This document shows, piece after piece, positions 39,760 to 48,289 of a stretch of DNA of 64,000 nucleotides. The translations under genes and the position numbers were made by a program. Position 1 is the first letter of the stretch, and every line of letters begins with the position of its first letter. Below the pieces are notes generated by a model. That model was not told the DNA's origin. It saw only the letters and a program-made list of their open reading frames with translations, and did not search any database. The DNA is taken from positions 1 through 64,000 of the forward strand of contig NZ_JAEUMO010000010.1 of the NCBI RefSeq assembly GCF_016793285.1. The letters run 5' to 3'. The stretch is from Phenylobacterium sp. GTDB taxonomy: Bacteria > Pseudomonadota > Alphaproteobacteria > Caulobacterales > Caulobacteraceae.

Positions 39760-41517
39760 TCATTGGCCGTCGCTCGCCCCCTCGGCGGTGGGCTGCTCCA
39801 CGGGGACGGCCTGGGCGACGTTGTGGCGGCGCTGGACGCCCAGGAACGGCGCGATGCGCTCGATCACGCGGCCGACGGCCGGCGCGGCGACCCAGCCGCC
39901 GGTGGCGTAGCCGGCGCTGCGGGCCGTGGCGTGCGGCTCGTCCATCAGGATCAGGACGAAGTAGCGCTTGTCGGCGACCCCGCCGGTGGTCGGGAAGATG
40001 GCCGCGAACGACGAGACCTGCTTGGCGTGGCTGTAGCCGCGGATCGCCGGGTCGTACTTCTCGCCGGTGCCGGTCTTGCCGCCGACGTACAGGCCCTCGA
40101 TGTTCGCCGACTTGCCCGAGCCGCCGGTGACGTTGGCCCGCATGATCGACAGCATCTCGAGCGAGGTCTTCTCGGACATGACCCTGGGACCGTCGATCTG
40201 CGCGCCCGGTTCCACCTTCCGGATCGTGAGCGGGATCAACTTTCCGCCGTTCAGCACCGCGCCGTAGGCCCGCGCCAGGGCCAGCGGGCTCACGTTGATG
40301 CCGTGACCGAACGAGGTGGAGGCGACGGCGTCCTCGTTCCAGACCTTGGGCGTCAGGGGACGCGCGCTCTCGATCAGTTCGACCTTCGCCGGCGTCGTCA
40401 GGCCCAGGCCGTTGAAGTACTTGCCCATCCTCTCGGGGCCGATGCCCACGGCCAGCTTGGCGGTGCCGATGTTGGACGAATGCTGGAACACCTCGACCAG
40501 GTTCAGCACCTTCCGGGCGGCGTGGTAGTCGTGGATGGTCCGGTAGCCGAGATGGAACGGCTGGGTCGCGTCGTAGGTGGAGGTGGGCGTGGCCACCCCG
40601 GTGTCGAGGCCGATGGCGACCGTGAAGCCCTTGAACGTCGAGCCCATCTCGAAGACCGAGGCCGCGGCGCGGTTGGTCTGGGCGTAGACGCCGGCCTTGC
40701 CGGGCTTGTTGGGATCGAACACAGGCCAGCTCGCAAGGCCCAGGATCTCGCCCGTGTGGACGTCGGTCACCACGCCCACGGCGCCCTTGGGCGTGAACTC
40801 GGCCACGGCCTTCCAGAGCTCGTCCTCCAGCGCGCCCTGGACGCGCAGGTCGATGGAGAGCGGGATCGTGCCGTTGCCGGCGGCCGCCGCACGGATGTCG
40901 TCGTTGAAGGCGGCCTCGGCGCCCGACAGGCCTTCGCCGCCGGCGTCGGAGAAGCCGATGATGTGGGCCGCGCTCGGGCCCAGCGGATAGACGCGCCGCG
41001 GCTCGGGCTCGAAGGTCACGCCCGGCAGGCCCAGCTCATGCACCCTGTTGCGCTCGGCCGGGGTCAGCGCGCCCAGGACGAAGATGCGGCGGTGGCCGCG
41101 CAGCGCCCGCTCCAGCCGCTCGGCTTCGAGGTCGGGCAGGATCGCCAGCAGCGAACGGCGGGTCTCGGCCTGGTCCCAGATTTCGCGCGGATCGATGTAG
41201 AGGCCGTAGTGCGTGAGATCGCGGGCCAGCAACTGGCCGTTGCGGTCGACGAGGTCGGCGCGCGAGGCGCCGACCGGCGCGATCATGCCGCTGGTCCTGG
41301 CCGCATCCGAGAACAGGGCCGCGCGGGTCGCGCCGACCGCCACGGTCAGGAAGCCCAGGCCGAACAGCACCATCACGAAGAAGATGCGCAGGCGGGTGTC
41401 GTCCTCGGCGCGGCCCGAGGCGCGGGCGCGCTCGAAGGCATGCTCGAGGCCCCACATGCGCTCGGCGAGCCAGCGCGGCAGGCCCCAGCGGCCGAACGCC
41501 TGCTGATCGAGGCTCAT
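39760..41517 (-). CDS. ftsI: Division-specific peptidoglycan transpeptidase (PBP3)
   Basis: 585 aa. Short cytoplasmic N-terminus (about 45 aa), a single membrane span (FFVMVLFGLGFLTVAVG), pedestal domain starting ADLVDRNGQLLARDL, and transpeptidase with catalytic Ser in GSTFKGFT, then HSSNIG and KTGTGEKY. It crosslinks septal wall in complex with FtsW. It overlaps ftsL by four bases. Confidence 0.97.
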   Translation of the reverse strand: MSLDQQAFGRWGLPRWLAERMWGLEHAFERARASGRAEDDTRLRIFFVMVLFGLGFLTVAVGATRAALFSDAARTSGMIAPVGASRADLVDRNGQLLARDLTHYGLYIDPREIWDQAETRRSLLAILPDLEAERLERALRGHRRIFVLGALTPAERNRVHELGLPGVTFEPEPRRVYPLGPSAAHIIGFSDAGGEGLSGAEAAFNDDIRAAAAGNGTIPLSIDLRVQGALEDELWKAVAEFTPKGAVGVVTDVHTGEILGLASWPVFDPNKPGKAGVYAQTNRAAASVFEMGSTFKGFTVAIGLDTGVATPTSTYDATQPFHLGYRTIHDYHAARKVLNLVEVFQHSSNIGTAKLAVGIGPERMGKYFNGLGLTTPAKVELIESARPLTPKVWNEDAVASTSFGHGINVSPLALARAYGAVLNGGKLIPLTIRKVEPGAQIDGPRVMSEKTSLEMLSIMRANVTGGSGKSANIEGLYVGGKTGTGEKYDPAIRGYSHAKQVSSFAAIFPTTGGVADKRYFVLILMDEPHATARSAGYATGGWVAAPAVGRVIERIAPFLGVQRRHNVAQAVPVEQPTAEGASDGQ

Positions 41518-41987
41518 CGCGCCGCTCCGGCGGCCGGCGTGGCGACGACCGGCGCGGCCTGCGCCACGCGCACGGGGTTGGCCTCCGGCGGCGGCGGCGG
41601 CGGGACGCCGGGGACGTGGTTGCCGCCGTCGACCATGGCGGCGACGGCCGACGGGGCCTTGGACGCCGGCGCAGGGCCGGCCTTGGCCAGCCCCGGAAGC
41701 TCGTCGGCGCGCGCCTCGCGGTTGGCCGGCACGGTCTCCATCTTCAGGTAGGTGGCCGCCAGCCGCTCGATGCGGCCGGGCTGTTCCAGGTGGGCCACCT
41801 CGGCCTGCAACAGGCGGATGCGCGACCTCTCGGTCCTGATCTCGCGTTCGACGGAGGCGATCTCGGCGCGCTCGCGGCCGGCCATCGTCTTGGCCAGATA
41901 GACGCCCAGGATCAGGGCGATCAGGAAGCCGACCCCGATCAGGTCGAGCAGCCGGAAACCCCGGACCTTCTTCGAAAACACGCTCAT
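41514..41987 (-). CDS. ftsL: Cell division protein FtsL
   Basis: 157 aa. One N-terminal membrane span ([20 protein letters not shown], about 13-32), then a periplasmic coiled coil ([30 protein letters not shown]). A long Pro/Ala-rich tail to the end is an extension over classical FtsL. Position between rsmH and ftsI with four-base overlaps on both sides makes the identity firm despite low conservation of this family. Confidence 0.92.
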   Translation of the reverse strand: MSVFSKKVRGFRLLDLIGVGFLIALILGVYLAKTMAGRERAEIASVEREIRTERSRIRLLQAEVAHLEQPGRIERLAATYLKMETVPANREARADELPGLAKAGPAPASKAPSAVAAMVDGGNHVPGVPPPPPPEANPVRVAQAAPVVATPAAGAAR

Positions 41988-43003
41988 CCTCCTACGCTCC
42001 TTCCGGAGCTGCGAAGGACAGGCGCCGCCCCCTGCCCCGCGTAGCCCTGGCGAAGCAGGGTCCAGGCCGGAGCGTCGGTTCGCACCGCCGCTCTCAGCTT
42101 CGCCGAGCGGGCGCGGGGATTGGCCGCCACCTCCGCTTCCGACGGGCCTTGAGCGCCGTTGAAGAGCAGGCGGAAGCTGGGCGCGGGTCCTTGCGCCACC
42201 GGCGGCGCATGACGCGACCCGGAAGGCGTCCGCCCCGCCCGCTCGCCCAGGAACGTCTTCACGATTCTGTCTTCGAGCGAATGGAACGTGACGACGCAGA
42301 GCCGCCCGCCGGCCTTCAGGACGCGTTCGGCGGCGGCGAGGCCCGCCTCCAGCTCGCCCAGTTCGTCGTTCACCGCGATGCGCAGGCCTTGGAAGGTGCG
42401 GGTGGCGGGATGGATCTTGGCGCCCCGGCGGCCGCCCAGCGCCTGCTCGACGAACTCGGCCAGCTCCACGGTGCGGGTGAAGGCCTGCTCGGCCCGGCGC
42501 CTGACGATGGCGCGGGCGATGCGGCGGCTTTCGCGCTCCTCCCCGTAGACGAAGATGATGCGGGCCAGCTCGTCCTGCTCGGCCGTATTGACCAGGTCCG
42601 CCGCGCTCGGACCGTCGCCGCCCATGCGCATGTCGAGCGGCCCGTCGGCCATGAACGAGAAGCCGCGCGCGGCCTCGTCCAACTGCATCGAGGACACCCC
42701 GAGGTCGAGGGCCACGCCATCGGCATGGCCCTCGCCGAGGACCGCGTCCATTTCCGAGAATTTCGCTTCCACCAGTCTGAAGCGGTCTTCCGGAAATCCC
42801 GCGGCGAAGCGACGGACCGTAGGGTCGCGGTCAAAGGCCACGACCTTCGCGCCTGTCGCCAGGATCGCGCGGGTGTAGCCACCCGCGCCGAAGGTGCCGT
42901 CCACGATCACGTCGCCGGGCTTGGCGGCGAGATGCTCGACCGTTTCGTCGAGCAGGACGGAGATATGAGGTTTGCCCGGGCTGGTCTTGGAAGGGGCGCT
43001 CAT
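41984..43003 (-). CDS. rsmH: 16S rRNA (cytosine-1402 N4) methyltransferase
   Basis: 339 aa. Opening [16 protein letters not shown] loop [33 protein letters not shown] and [13 protein letters not shown] are diagnostic of RsmH (MraW). It methylates the ribosomal P-site. It overlaps mraZ by four bases. Confidence 0.97.
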   Translation of the reverse strand: MSAPSKTSPGKPHISVLLDETVEHLAAKPGDVIVDGTFGAGGYTRAILATGAKVVAFDRDPTVRRFAAGFPEDRFRLVEAKFSEMDAVLGEGHADGVALDLGVSSMQLDEAARGFSFMADGPLDMRMGGDGPSAADLVNTAEQDELARIIFVYGEERESRRIARAIVRRRAEQAFTRTVELAEFVEQALGGRRGAKIHPATRTFQGLRIAVNDELGELEAGLAAAERVLKAGGRLCVVTFHSLEDRIVKTFLGERAGRTPSGSRHAPPVAQGPAPSFRLLFNGAQGPSEAEVAANPRARSAKLRAAVRTDAPAWTLLRQGYAGQGAAPVLRSSGRSVGG

Positions 43004-43461
43004 GCGCCGCCCCCCAGCCGCGCGGCGCGCTGGCGCACACGCATGTCGGCCAGGCCGGTGCGGGCGCGCTCGCGGTCGGCGTCGCGCTGGGCGCGATAGG
43101 CGTCGCGCTCCCAGATCTCGAAGCGGTCGCGCAGACCGACGACGGCGACCCAGTCGCCGATGCCGTACTGGTCGCAGAGCCCTTCGGGCAGGGTGATGCG
43201 CCCGGCGGTGTCGAAGGAGAGCTTCTGCATCTCGCCGAAGACGTTGCGTTCGATGGAATCCCGCAGCTCGTCGCCGAACTCCAGTTCGTCGGCCATCGCG
43301 CCATAGCGGTCGAACAGGGCCTGACCGCCGCCTTCGATGCAGTTGGAGCGAATGGAGGGGAAGACGAAGACACCGTCCGCCGAGAGCGTGGCGCGGTACT
43401 CCTGCGGCACGACGATGCGCCGCTTTGCGTCAAGCTGCTTCTCGAACGTCGAGAGAAACAT
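43000..43461 (-). CDS. mraZ: Transcriptional regulator MraZ
   Basis: 153 aa. It opens [19 protein letters not shown] and has two AbrB-like halves, each with a D-x-(A/K)-x-R-I motif (DAKRRIVVP and DTAGRITLP). MraZ binds TGGG repeats in its own promoter and represses the dcw genes; three such repeats are present 80 bases upstream of the start. It is the first gene of the cluster. Confidence 0.96.
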   Translation of the reverse strand: MFLSTFEKQLDAKRRIVVPQEYRATLSADGVFVFPSIRSNCIEGGGQALFDRYGAMADELEFGDELRDSIERNVFGEMQKLSFDTAGRITLPEGLCDQYGIGDWVAVVGLRDRFEIWERDAYRAQRDADRERARTGLADMRVRQRAARLGGGA

Positions 43462-43540
43462 CCCTCTGAACCAGCCCCCTGCCCTTCAGCGGCCTCTGGA
43501 ACCCGCGCCCGACCCCGCGTTCCGACCGACGAATTGCAAT

Positions 43541-43565
43541 TGGGTTAACATGGGACTGAGTGGGT
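43541..43565. promoter_or_regulatory. MraZ operator: three TGGG boxes phased by 10 bp
   Basis: TGGGT, TGGGA and TGGGT begin at 43541, 43551 and 43561, giving five-base boxes with five-base spacers, the spacing described for MraZ binding (TGGGN-N5). The boxes are on the strand opposite to mraZ transcription and 80-104 bases upstream of its start codon. Autorepression of the dcw cluster is inferred. Confidence 0.75.
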
Positions 43566-43636
43566 TTCAATGACACCAGATGACTATTTGAGCCAAAACA
43601 GAGGTGTCCAACGGTCTCATGGTTAATTCGCAAGAG

Positions 43637-43645
43637 TTATCCACA
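43637..43645 (+). promoter_or_regulatory. Perfect DnaA box between rnpB and mraZ
   Basis: TTATCCACA is the exact high-affinity DnaA-box consensus. It sits in the AT-richer stretch about 176 bases upstream of mraZ and 55 bases past the rnpB 3' end. It may link replication initiation to expression of the division cluster; a chance match cannot be excluded. Confidence 0.5.
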
Positions 43646-43698
43646 GAACATACTTGGAACATCTTTGGCGCGGAGCGGGGGGAGGCAAGGTCGGGAAA

Positions 43699-44110
43699 GA
43701 GATCAGACGGCCTGTAAGCCGGGTTCTGTCCGCACCCTCTCCTCGCGAAGGAGGCGCGTGACGGTCATTCCTCTGGACCGGCCGTTGCCGGCCGGTTCTC
43801 GCGACCTACCCGGATCCCTGGGCCGGCGACGGCCCTGCCCTTCCCGCTCCGAAGAATGGGAGAGGACGCGGGATCCCTATTCGGTCTTGCTCCTGGCGGG
43901 GCTTGCCATGCGGCCCCTGTCACCAGCGGCCCGGTGGGCTCTTACCCCACCCTTTCACCCTTCCCTCCGCCGAGGCGAAGGAGGTCTGCTCTCTGTGGCG
44001 CTATCCCTGGGGTCACCCCCGGTGGGCGTTACCCACCGCCATGTCGTCGTGGAGCCCGGACTTTCCTCGACGCCCGAAAGCGCCGCGACCGCCCGGCCGT
44101 CTGATCCACG
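43699..44110 (-). ncRNA. rnpB: RNase P RNA (class A)
   Basis: Read on the minus strand, the region begins GATCAGACGGCC and ends GGCCGTCTGATC, a perfect twelve-base P1 helix. Inside are the conserved blocks GAGGAAAGTCCGGGCTCC (CR I) and ACAGAACCCGGCTTACAGG near the 3' end. Length of about 410 nt fits bacterial type A RNase P RNA, which matures tRNA 5' ends. The ends are set from the P1 helix and are uncertain by a few bases. It lies between ampD and mraZ on the same strand. Confidence 0.95.
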
Positions 44111-44134
44111 GGCGACTTAGCACTTCCCTCGCCA

Positions 44135-44860
44135 TTAAGGGAGGGAAGAGAGCCGCAGCAGCGCGATCAGCCGCGCGCGCGTCTCGCCGTCCGCCAGGCC
44201 GTCCACCCGCGCCTGTCGCCAGTGCCGCTGGAAGGCCCGGACCACCGCGGCGGTGTCGGCGTCGAACCGGCCCGAGGGCGGGAGGTCGTAGCCGAGGCGG
44301 GTGAAGCCGGCCTGCAGGGCGAAGACGGCGGCGCCCTCCTCGCCCTCTCCGATCGGGGCGCCGGGCGCGGGCGGGGCCTCGGCCCAGAGTCCGTGGCCGG
44401 CCTCGGCGAGGCGCTTCCAGGGGAAGAGTTCGCCGGGGTCTTCCTTGCGCGCAGGCGCGACGTCGGCGTGGCCGACGATGTCGCGGTCCTCGATGGCCCA
44501 GCGGGTGCGGATGTCGCCCACGAGCTCGGTCACGGCGGCGACCTGGGCGTCCGGGAACGCGCGGTAGCCGAACTCGTGGCCGGGGTTCACGATCTCGATG
44601 CCGATGGAGTCGCCGTTGACGTTCCTGCGGCCGCGCCAGAACGAGACGCCCGCGTGCCATGCACGCCGCTCCTCGGCCACCAGGCTGAAGACGCGCCCGT
44701 CCTCCTCGACCACGTAGTGCGAACTGACCCGCGCATCGGGGTCGCGCAGGCGCGCGATGGCCTCTTCGCCCGATCTCATCCCGGTGTAGTGCAGCACCAG
44801 GATCGAGGGCGGCGTCGTGCGCGCGTCGAAGTTCGGCGACGGGGCCGGGATCACATCCAT
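44135..44860 (-). CDS. ampD: N-acetylmuramoyl-L-alanine amidase with peptidoglycan-binding domain
   Basis: 241 aa from ATG 44860. The Amidase_2 fold has likely zinc ligands His24 (LVLHYTGM), His131 (VGHADVAPARKEDPG) and Asp141, and the SIGIEIVNPG strand. A C-terminal PGBD1-type domain follows (FTRLGYDLPPSGRFDADT). No signal peptide is evident, so it probably acts in the cytoplasm on recycled anhydro-muropeptides. It overlaps the upstream transporter stop by one base. Confidence 0.9.
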   Translation of the reverse strand: MDVIPAPSPNFDARTTPPSILVLHYTGMRSGEEAIARLRDPDARVSSHYVVEEDGRVFSLVAEERRAWHAGVSFWRGRRNVNGDSIGIEIVNPGHEFGYRAFPDAQVAAVTELVGDIRTRWAIEDRDIVGHADVAPARKEDPGELFPWKRLAEAGHGLWAEAPPAPGAPIGEGEEGAAVFALQAGFTRLGYDLPPSGRFDADTAAVVRAFQRHWRQARVDGLADGETRARLIALLRLSSLP

Positions 44861-45750
44861 CACGCGCGATTCCGCATGGCGAGCAGCATGGCCATCACCT
44901 GACTGCCCCGCAGGGCGATGATCAAGACGCCGGCGAGCGCCAGCGCGCTGCCGACGAGGAGCCGCGGCCCGAACGGGTCGTCCAGGACGAGGACGCCGAG
45001 CGCGATGGTCTCCAGCGGCGTCACCAGGATCAGCGCCGAGATCAGGTTGGCCTCGTACTTCTGCAGCATCGTCACGTAGAGCGTATGCGCGCCCACCGAG
45101 ACGATGAAGGCCGAGAACGCCACTGCGGCCAGGAACGGCCAGCCGGCGTGCAGCGCGATCTCCACCTGCCCGGGCTCGAAGATCGCCGAGAGCGCGGCCA
45201 TCGGCGCCAGCGACACCAGCCCCACCCAGGCCTGGAAGGTGATGGGCCGCATGTCCTCCATCTGCTTGGTCAGGATGACGCCCACCGACGACATCAGCGT
45301 CGCGCCGGCGATCAGCATCAGCCCGGTGGAGAGGGCGAAGCCGTGCGGGTCGTACATCACGGTCAGCACGCCGGCGAAGGTGAGGGCGATGCCCAGCCCG
45401 CGCCGCCAGCGCACGCGCTCGCCCAGGAACATCATCGACAGGATCAGCGTCATCGGCATGCCGAGCTGCAGCACCACCGCCGCGGCCGACGGCGTGGAGT
45501 ACTTCAGCCCCACGAACATCAGGCCGAAGTTGCCGCCCCCCATCAGGAAGGCGGTGAGGATCAGCCGCCACGTCGGCTTCGGCGCCGGCCGCAGGAAGGG
45601 GATCAGGCAGGCCGCCACGATCAGGAACCGGCACGCCGCATAGAACAGCGGCGGCACGTCCAGCGTGCTCACCACATACTTCGACACGATGTTGTTCACC
45701 GCCCAGACCAGGCACATGGCCATGAGCAGGGCGAAGTCGCGGAGGGCCAT
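44860..45750 (-). CDS. DMT-superfamily (EamA) transporter
   Basis: 296 aa with ten membrane helices in two EamA repeats. It opens ALRDFALLMAMCLVWAVNNIVSKY, typical of drug/metabolite exporters of the RhaT/EamA group. The second repeat ends with LALAGVLIIALRGSQ. Substrate unknown. It is translationally coupled to ampD (TGATG). Confidence 0.9.
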   Translation of the reverse strand: MALRDFALLMAMCLVWAVNNIVSKYVVSTLDVPPLFYAACRFLIVAACLIPFLRPAPKPTWRLILTAFLMGGGNFGLMFVGLKYSTPSAAAVVLQLGMPMTLILSMMFLGERVRWRRGLGIALTFAGVLTVMYDPHGFALSTGLMLIAGATLMSSVGVILTKQMEDMRPITFQAWVGLVSLAPMAALSAIFEPGQVEIALHAGWPFLAAVAFSAFIVSVGAHTLYVTMLQKYEANLISALILVTPLETIALGVLVLDDPFGPRLLVGSALALAGVLIIALRGSQVMAMLLAMRNRA

Positions 45751-45833
45751 CGCGCTCCCGGTTAGGGCGCCCCGGCCCTGCCCCGCAACCGCGGGCTGAC
45801 GTCATGTCCGCGCAAAGCCGGCGATGTCGGCGC

Positions 45834-46427
45834 TCATCCGCGGCGGCGCGTGAAGCGCAGCGCCGTCAGGGTGTCGGAAAATCCCACTACCTTGTTGTCG
45901 ACGAGGCCGAAGGCCTTGGCCGCGGCCATGACCTCGACGTCCCTGACAGTGGCGGCCTTGCCCTTGCGCGAGACGACCCAGAGCGCGCCCCTCTCCGCCA
46001 GCGCCGGCACGAGCTCGCCGAGGCGGGCCAGTTCGCCCGCGCTGTCGGCGGCGTAGAACAGGAGGTCCAGGGCTTCGAGGTCGTTCACGAGCGCCGCGTC
46101 GCGCGCGGCCAGCTCGCCGGCAAAGGCGTGGTCGGCGACGCCCAGGACGGCGACGCGCATGCCCGCCTTCACGCCGATCTTGTCGAGCCGCCCCCTGGGA
46201 TTGGCGATCGCGTCGGCCCAGTTCGCGGCCGCCTTCTCGCCGAGCGTGAAGCGGGCGCCGTCCGTCAGCACGAGGTCGGGGCCTTCGGCGCGGACCCCCT
46301 TGAGCGCCTCGGCGTCCCACACGCGCCGTTCGCGCCCGCGGAACAGCAGCTTCGGCGCCTCGTACTGCAACCGGCCTTCATCGGGGCCGTCGGCGAACCG
46401 CGCGGCGACCTGTGCGTCCTTGCCCAT
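45834..46427 (-). CDS. DUF3052-like protein of unknown function
   Basis: 197 aa from ATG 46427 (MGKDAQVAARF). An N-terminal domain of unknown function is followed by a part (KAGMRVAVLGV, GALWVVSRKGKAATVRDVEV, AFGLVDNKVVGFSDT) that resembles DUF3052. It has no signal peptide. The frame extends to 46580 through the intergenic repeat and that extension is not believed. Identity with DUF3052 is moderate. Confidence 0.65.
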   Translation of the reverse strand: MGKDAQVAARFADGPDEGRLQYEAPKLLFRGRERRVWDAEALKGVRAEGPDLVLTDGARFTLGEKAAANWADAIANPRGRLDKIGVKAGMRVAVLGVADHAFAGELAARDAALVNDLEALDLLFYAADSAGELARLGELVPALAERGALWVVSRKGKAATVRDVEVMAAAKAFGLVDNKVVGFSDTLTALRFTRRRG

Positions 46428-46484
46428 GGCGAAGGTGTGCCGCGCAGGGGTCGTTCGGACAACCCGAACTTCCCCACCCCACCA

Positions 46485-46616
46485 GAACGTCATCCCGCGG
46501 CTTGTCCGCGGGACCCATACGCGCGGACATGGCAGAAGGCCCGCGAGCGTCGCCGCCGCGGGCCTCCGGAATCTCGCCATTCATGGGTCCCGCGGACAAG
46601 CCGCGGGATGACGTTC
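46485..46616. repeat. Perfect 34-bp inverted repeat with nested hairpins
   Basis: Arms 46485-46518 and 46583-46616 are perfectly complementary over 34 bases. Each arm contains its own small palindrome (CCCGCGG, then CTTGT, then CCGCGGG). The 64-base loop holds a third hairpin (AGGCCCGCG with CGCGGGCCT). The arms carry the GTCATCCC..GGGACCC pattern shared with the shorter repeats at 11.4 and 55.9 kb. It lies between divergently oriented repeat arms and the acyl-CoA dehydrogenase stop. Confidence 0.85.
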
Positions 46617-46627
46617 CTGTCGGAGGA

Positions 46628-47770
46628 TCAGGCCGCCGCGCCCAGGCTCAAGAACTCGTAGCGGGCCAGGTGATGGTCGACCGAGCCGAACGCCGTCTCG
46701 ATCATGGTGGCGCGCTTGAAGTAGTGGCCGATGGCCATCTCGTCGGTCATGCCCATGCCGCCGTGCAACTGGATGGCGTTCTGGCCCACGAAGCGGCAGG
46801 CCTTGCCGATCTGCACCTTGGCGGCCGAGGCGGCCTTCGCGCGCTCGGCGTCGTCGGTGACCTTGATGTTGGCCATGTAGGTCATCGACACGGCCTGCTC
46901 GACGTTGATGAACATGTCGACCATGCGGTGCTGCAGCACCTGGAACGAGCTGATCGGCTGGCCGAACTGCTTGCGCTGCTTGGTGTACTCCAGCGTGCCC
47001 TCGTGCAGCTTGCGCAGCACGCCGCAGGCCTCGGCGCAGGTGGCGGCGATGGCCTCGTCCACCACCTTCTCGACCAGCGGCAGGCCGTTGTCGGCCGGGC
47101 CGATCAGGGCGTCGGCGCCCAGGCTCACGTTCTCGAAGTAGACCTCCGAGGCGCGCAGGCCGTCGACGGTCGGGTAGTCGCGCGTGGTCACGCCCTTGGC
47201 GCCCTTCTCGACCAGGAACACCGAGATGCCCTGCGCGTCACGCGGGCCGCCGGCGGTGCGGGCGGTGACGATCAGGTGGGTGGCGAACGGCGCGCCGATC
47301 ACCACCGCCTTGTGGCCGTTCAGGACCCAGCCCGCGCCGTCCTTCTTCGCCGTGGTCTCCAGGGCGGCCAGGTTGTAGCGGCCCTTCGGCTCGGCGTAGG
47401 CGAAGGCGAAGATGTTGGTCCCGCCGATGATGCCGCCGATCAGGTCGGCCGCGCCGGCATGGCCCGAGTGCTTCAGGAAGCCGCCGCCGATCACCACGGT
47501 GCCGAGGTAGGGCTCGACGACCAGCGCCTTACCGAATTCCTCCATGACGACCATGTTGTCGATGGCGCCGCCGCCCAGGCCGCCCAGCTCCTCCGAGAAC
47601 GGCGCACCCAGGATGCCCAGCTCCTCGGCGAAGGCCTTCCAGACCTCGGGCCGCCAGCCGGGCTCCTTGGTCACGACGGCGCGGCGCTTGTCGAAGTCGT
47701 AGTGGTCGGCGAGATACGCCGCCACCGTGTCGCGCAGCATCGACTGTTCTTCGGTGAAGCTGAAATCCAC
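46628..47770 (-). CDS. Acyl-CoA dehydrogenase family protein, first of a pair
   Basis: 380 aa. N-terminal FTEEQSMLRDTVAAYL, FAYAEPKGRYN (FAD-side loop, altered) and C-terminal QNAIQLHGGMGMTDE (FAD/ADP contact) place it among acyl-CoA dehydrogenases. It ends shortly after and lacks the usual C-terminal YEG(T/S) motif with the catalytic Glu. The second gene of the pair has a related gap, which resembles heteromeric alpha2beta2 enzymes of steroid or side-chain beta-oxidation, where two subunits share active sites. The two genes are separated by the DUF559 cassette. Confidence 0.9.
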   Translation of the reverse strand: MDFSFTEEQSMLRDTVAAYLADHYDFDKRRAVVTKEPGWRPEVWKAFAEELGILGAPFSEELGGLGGGAIDNMVVMEEFGKALVVEPYLGTVVIGGGFLKHSGHAGAADLIGGIIGGTNIFAFAYAEPKGRYNLAALETTAKKDGAGWVLNGHKAVVIGAPFATHLIVTARTAGGPRDAQGISVFLVEKGAKGVTTRDYPTVDGLRASEVYFENVSLGADALIGPADNGLPLVEKVVDEAIAATCAEACGVLRKLHEGTLEYTKQRKQFGQPISSFQVLQHRMVDMFINVEQAVSMTYMANIKVTDDAERAKAASAAKVQIGKACRFVGQNAIQLHGGMGMTDEMAIGHYFKRATMIETAFGSVDHHLARYEFLSLGAAA

Positions 47771-47776
47771 GGTGGT

Positions 47777-48121
47777 CTACTCCTTCTGCCCCCCTCCCCC
47801 TTGCGGGGAGGGGCTGGGGGTGGGGGTGTCGGCGCTGAGCCGCTCGAAGATGATGCGGACGATGTCCTCGGGATGCTCGCTGTTCCGGAACCGCATAACG
47901 CGATAACCGCGGGCCGTCAGCCAAGCCTCTCGTTCCAAGTCCTTCGCCGCTACGGAAGGCAAGTCGTGGATGCCGCCATCCAGCTCGACGATCAGTCGGG
48001 CGGAGTGGCAGGCGAAGTCGGCGATGTAGGGCCCGAACGGCGCCTGTCGCCGGAAGTGAAGGTCGGTCTTGCGGAGCACCTGCCAGAGATCGCGTTCGGC
48101 GTAGGTTGGCGTGCGCCGCAT
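47777..48121 (-). CDS. DUF559 (Vsr-like endonuclease fold) protein with repeat-encoded tail
   Basis: 114 aa from ATG 48121; an upstream GTG/ATG is possible. DUF559 core: TPTYAERDLWQVLR, HFRRQAPFGPYIADFAC, LIVELDGGIHD and the late GYRVMRFRNSE. The fold resembles very-short-patch endonucleases, with Asp in IADF and Glu/Asp in VELDG as likely metal ligands. The last 16 residues (TPTPSPSPQGGGGQKE) are encoded by the GC-rich dispersed repeat. It sits between two acyl-CoA dehydrogenase genes and is probably an insertion. Confidence 0.75.
   Translation of the reverse strand: MRRTPTYAERDLWQVLRKTDLHFRRQAPFGPYIADFACHSARLIVELDGGIHDLPSVAAKDLEREAWLTARGYRVMRFRNSEHPEDIVRIIFERLSADTPTPSPSPQGGGGQKE
47791..47828. 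repeat. CTCCCCCTTGCGGGGAGGGG-type dispersed repeat, copy A
   Basis: A hairpin (CCCCTCCCCC..TTGC..GGGGAGGGG) followed by CTGGGGGTGGGGGTG. It overlaps the 3' end of the DUF559 gene and encodes its Pro/Gly tail. The same element is found at 48186 and inverted at 48241. Confidence 0.8.
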
Positions 48122-48185
48122 CCGACGCGCGGAACGGTCCGCGCGGTCGGATCGGTGAATCGCTCCTGGCGTTCGCTCCAAATCT

Positions 48186-48219
48186 CCCCTCCCCCTTGCG
48201 GGGACCGGGGGTGGGGGTG
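48186..48219. repeat. Dispersed GC-rich repeat, copy B
   Basis: Same orientation as copy A: CCCCTCCCCCTTGCGGGG, then ACCGGGGGTGGGGGTG. It lies upstream of the DUF559 start. Confidence 0.8.
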
Positions 48220-48240
48220 CTGCCCCCACCTCACCGTAGA

Positions 48241-48278
48241 CACCCCCACCCCTAGCCCCTCCCCGCAAGGGGGAGGGG
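48241..48278. repeat. Dispersed GC-rich repeat, copy C (inverted)
   Basis: CACCCCCACCCCTAGCCCC, then TCCCCGCAAGGGGGAGGGG: the inverse of copies A and B, ending twelve bases before the stop codon of the second acyl-CoA dehydrogenase gene. Copies A and C therefore form inverted termini around the DUF559 gene. Confidence 0.8.
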
Positions 48279-48289
48279 AACCGACTGCC

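Noticed and set aside
43665..44304. Several overlapping open frames on the plus strand
   Set aside because: They fall on the RNase P RNA gene, whose conserved core and P1 helix explain the sequence.
44861..45805. Extension of the ampD frame upstream to 45805
   Set aside because: It would overlap the whole transporter gene in another frame; the amidase fold starts at MDVIPAPS (44860).
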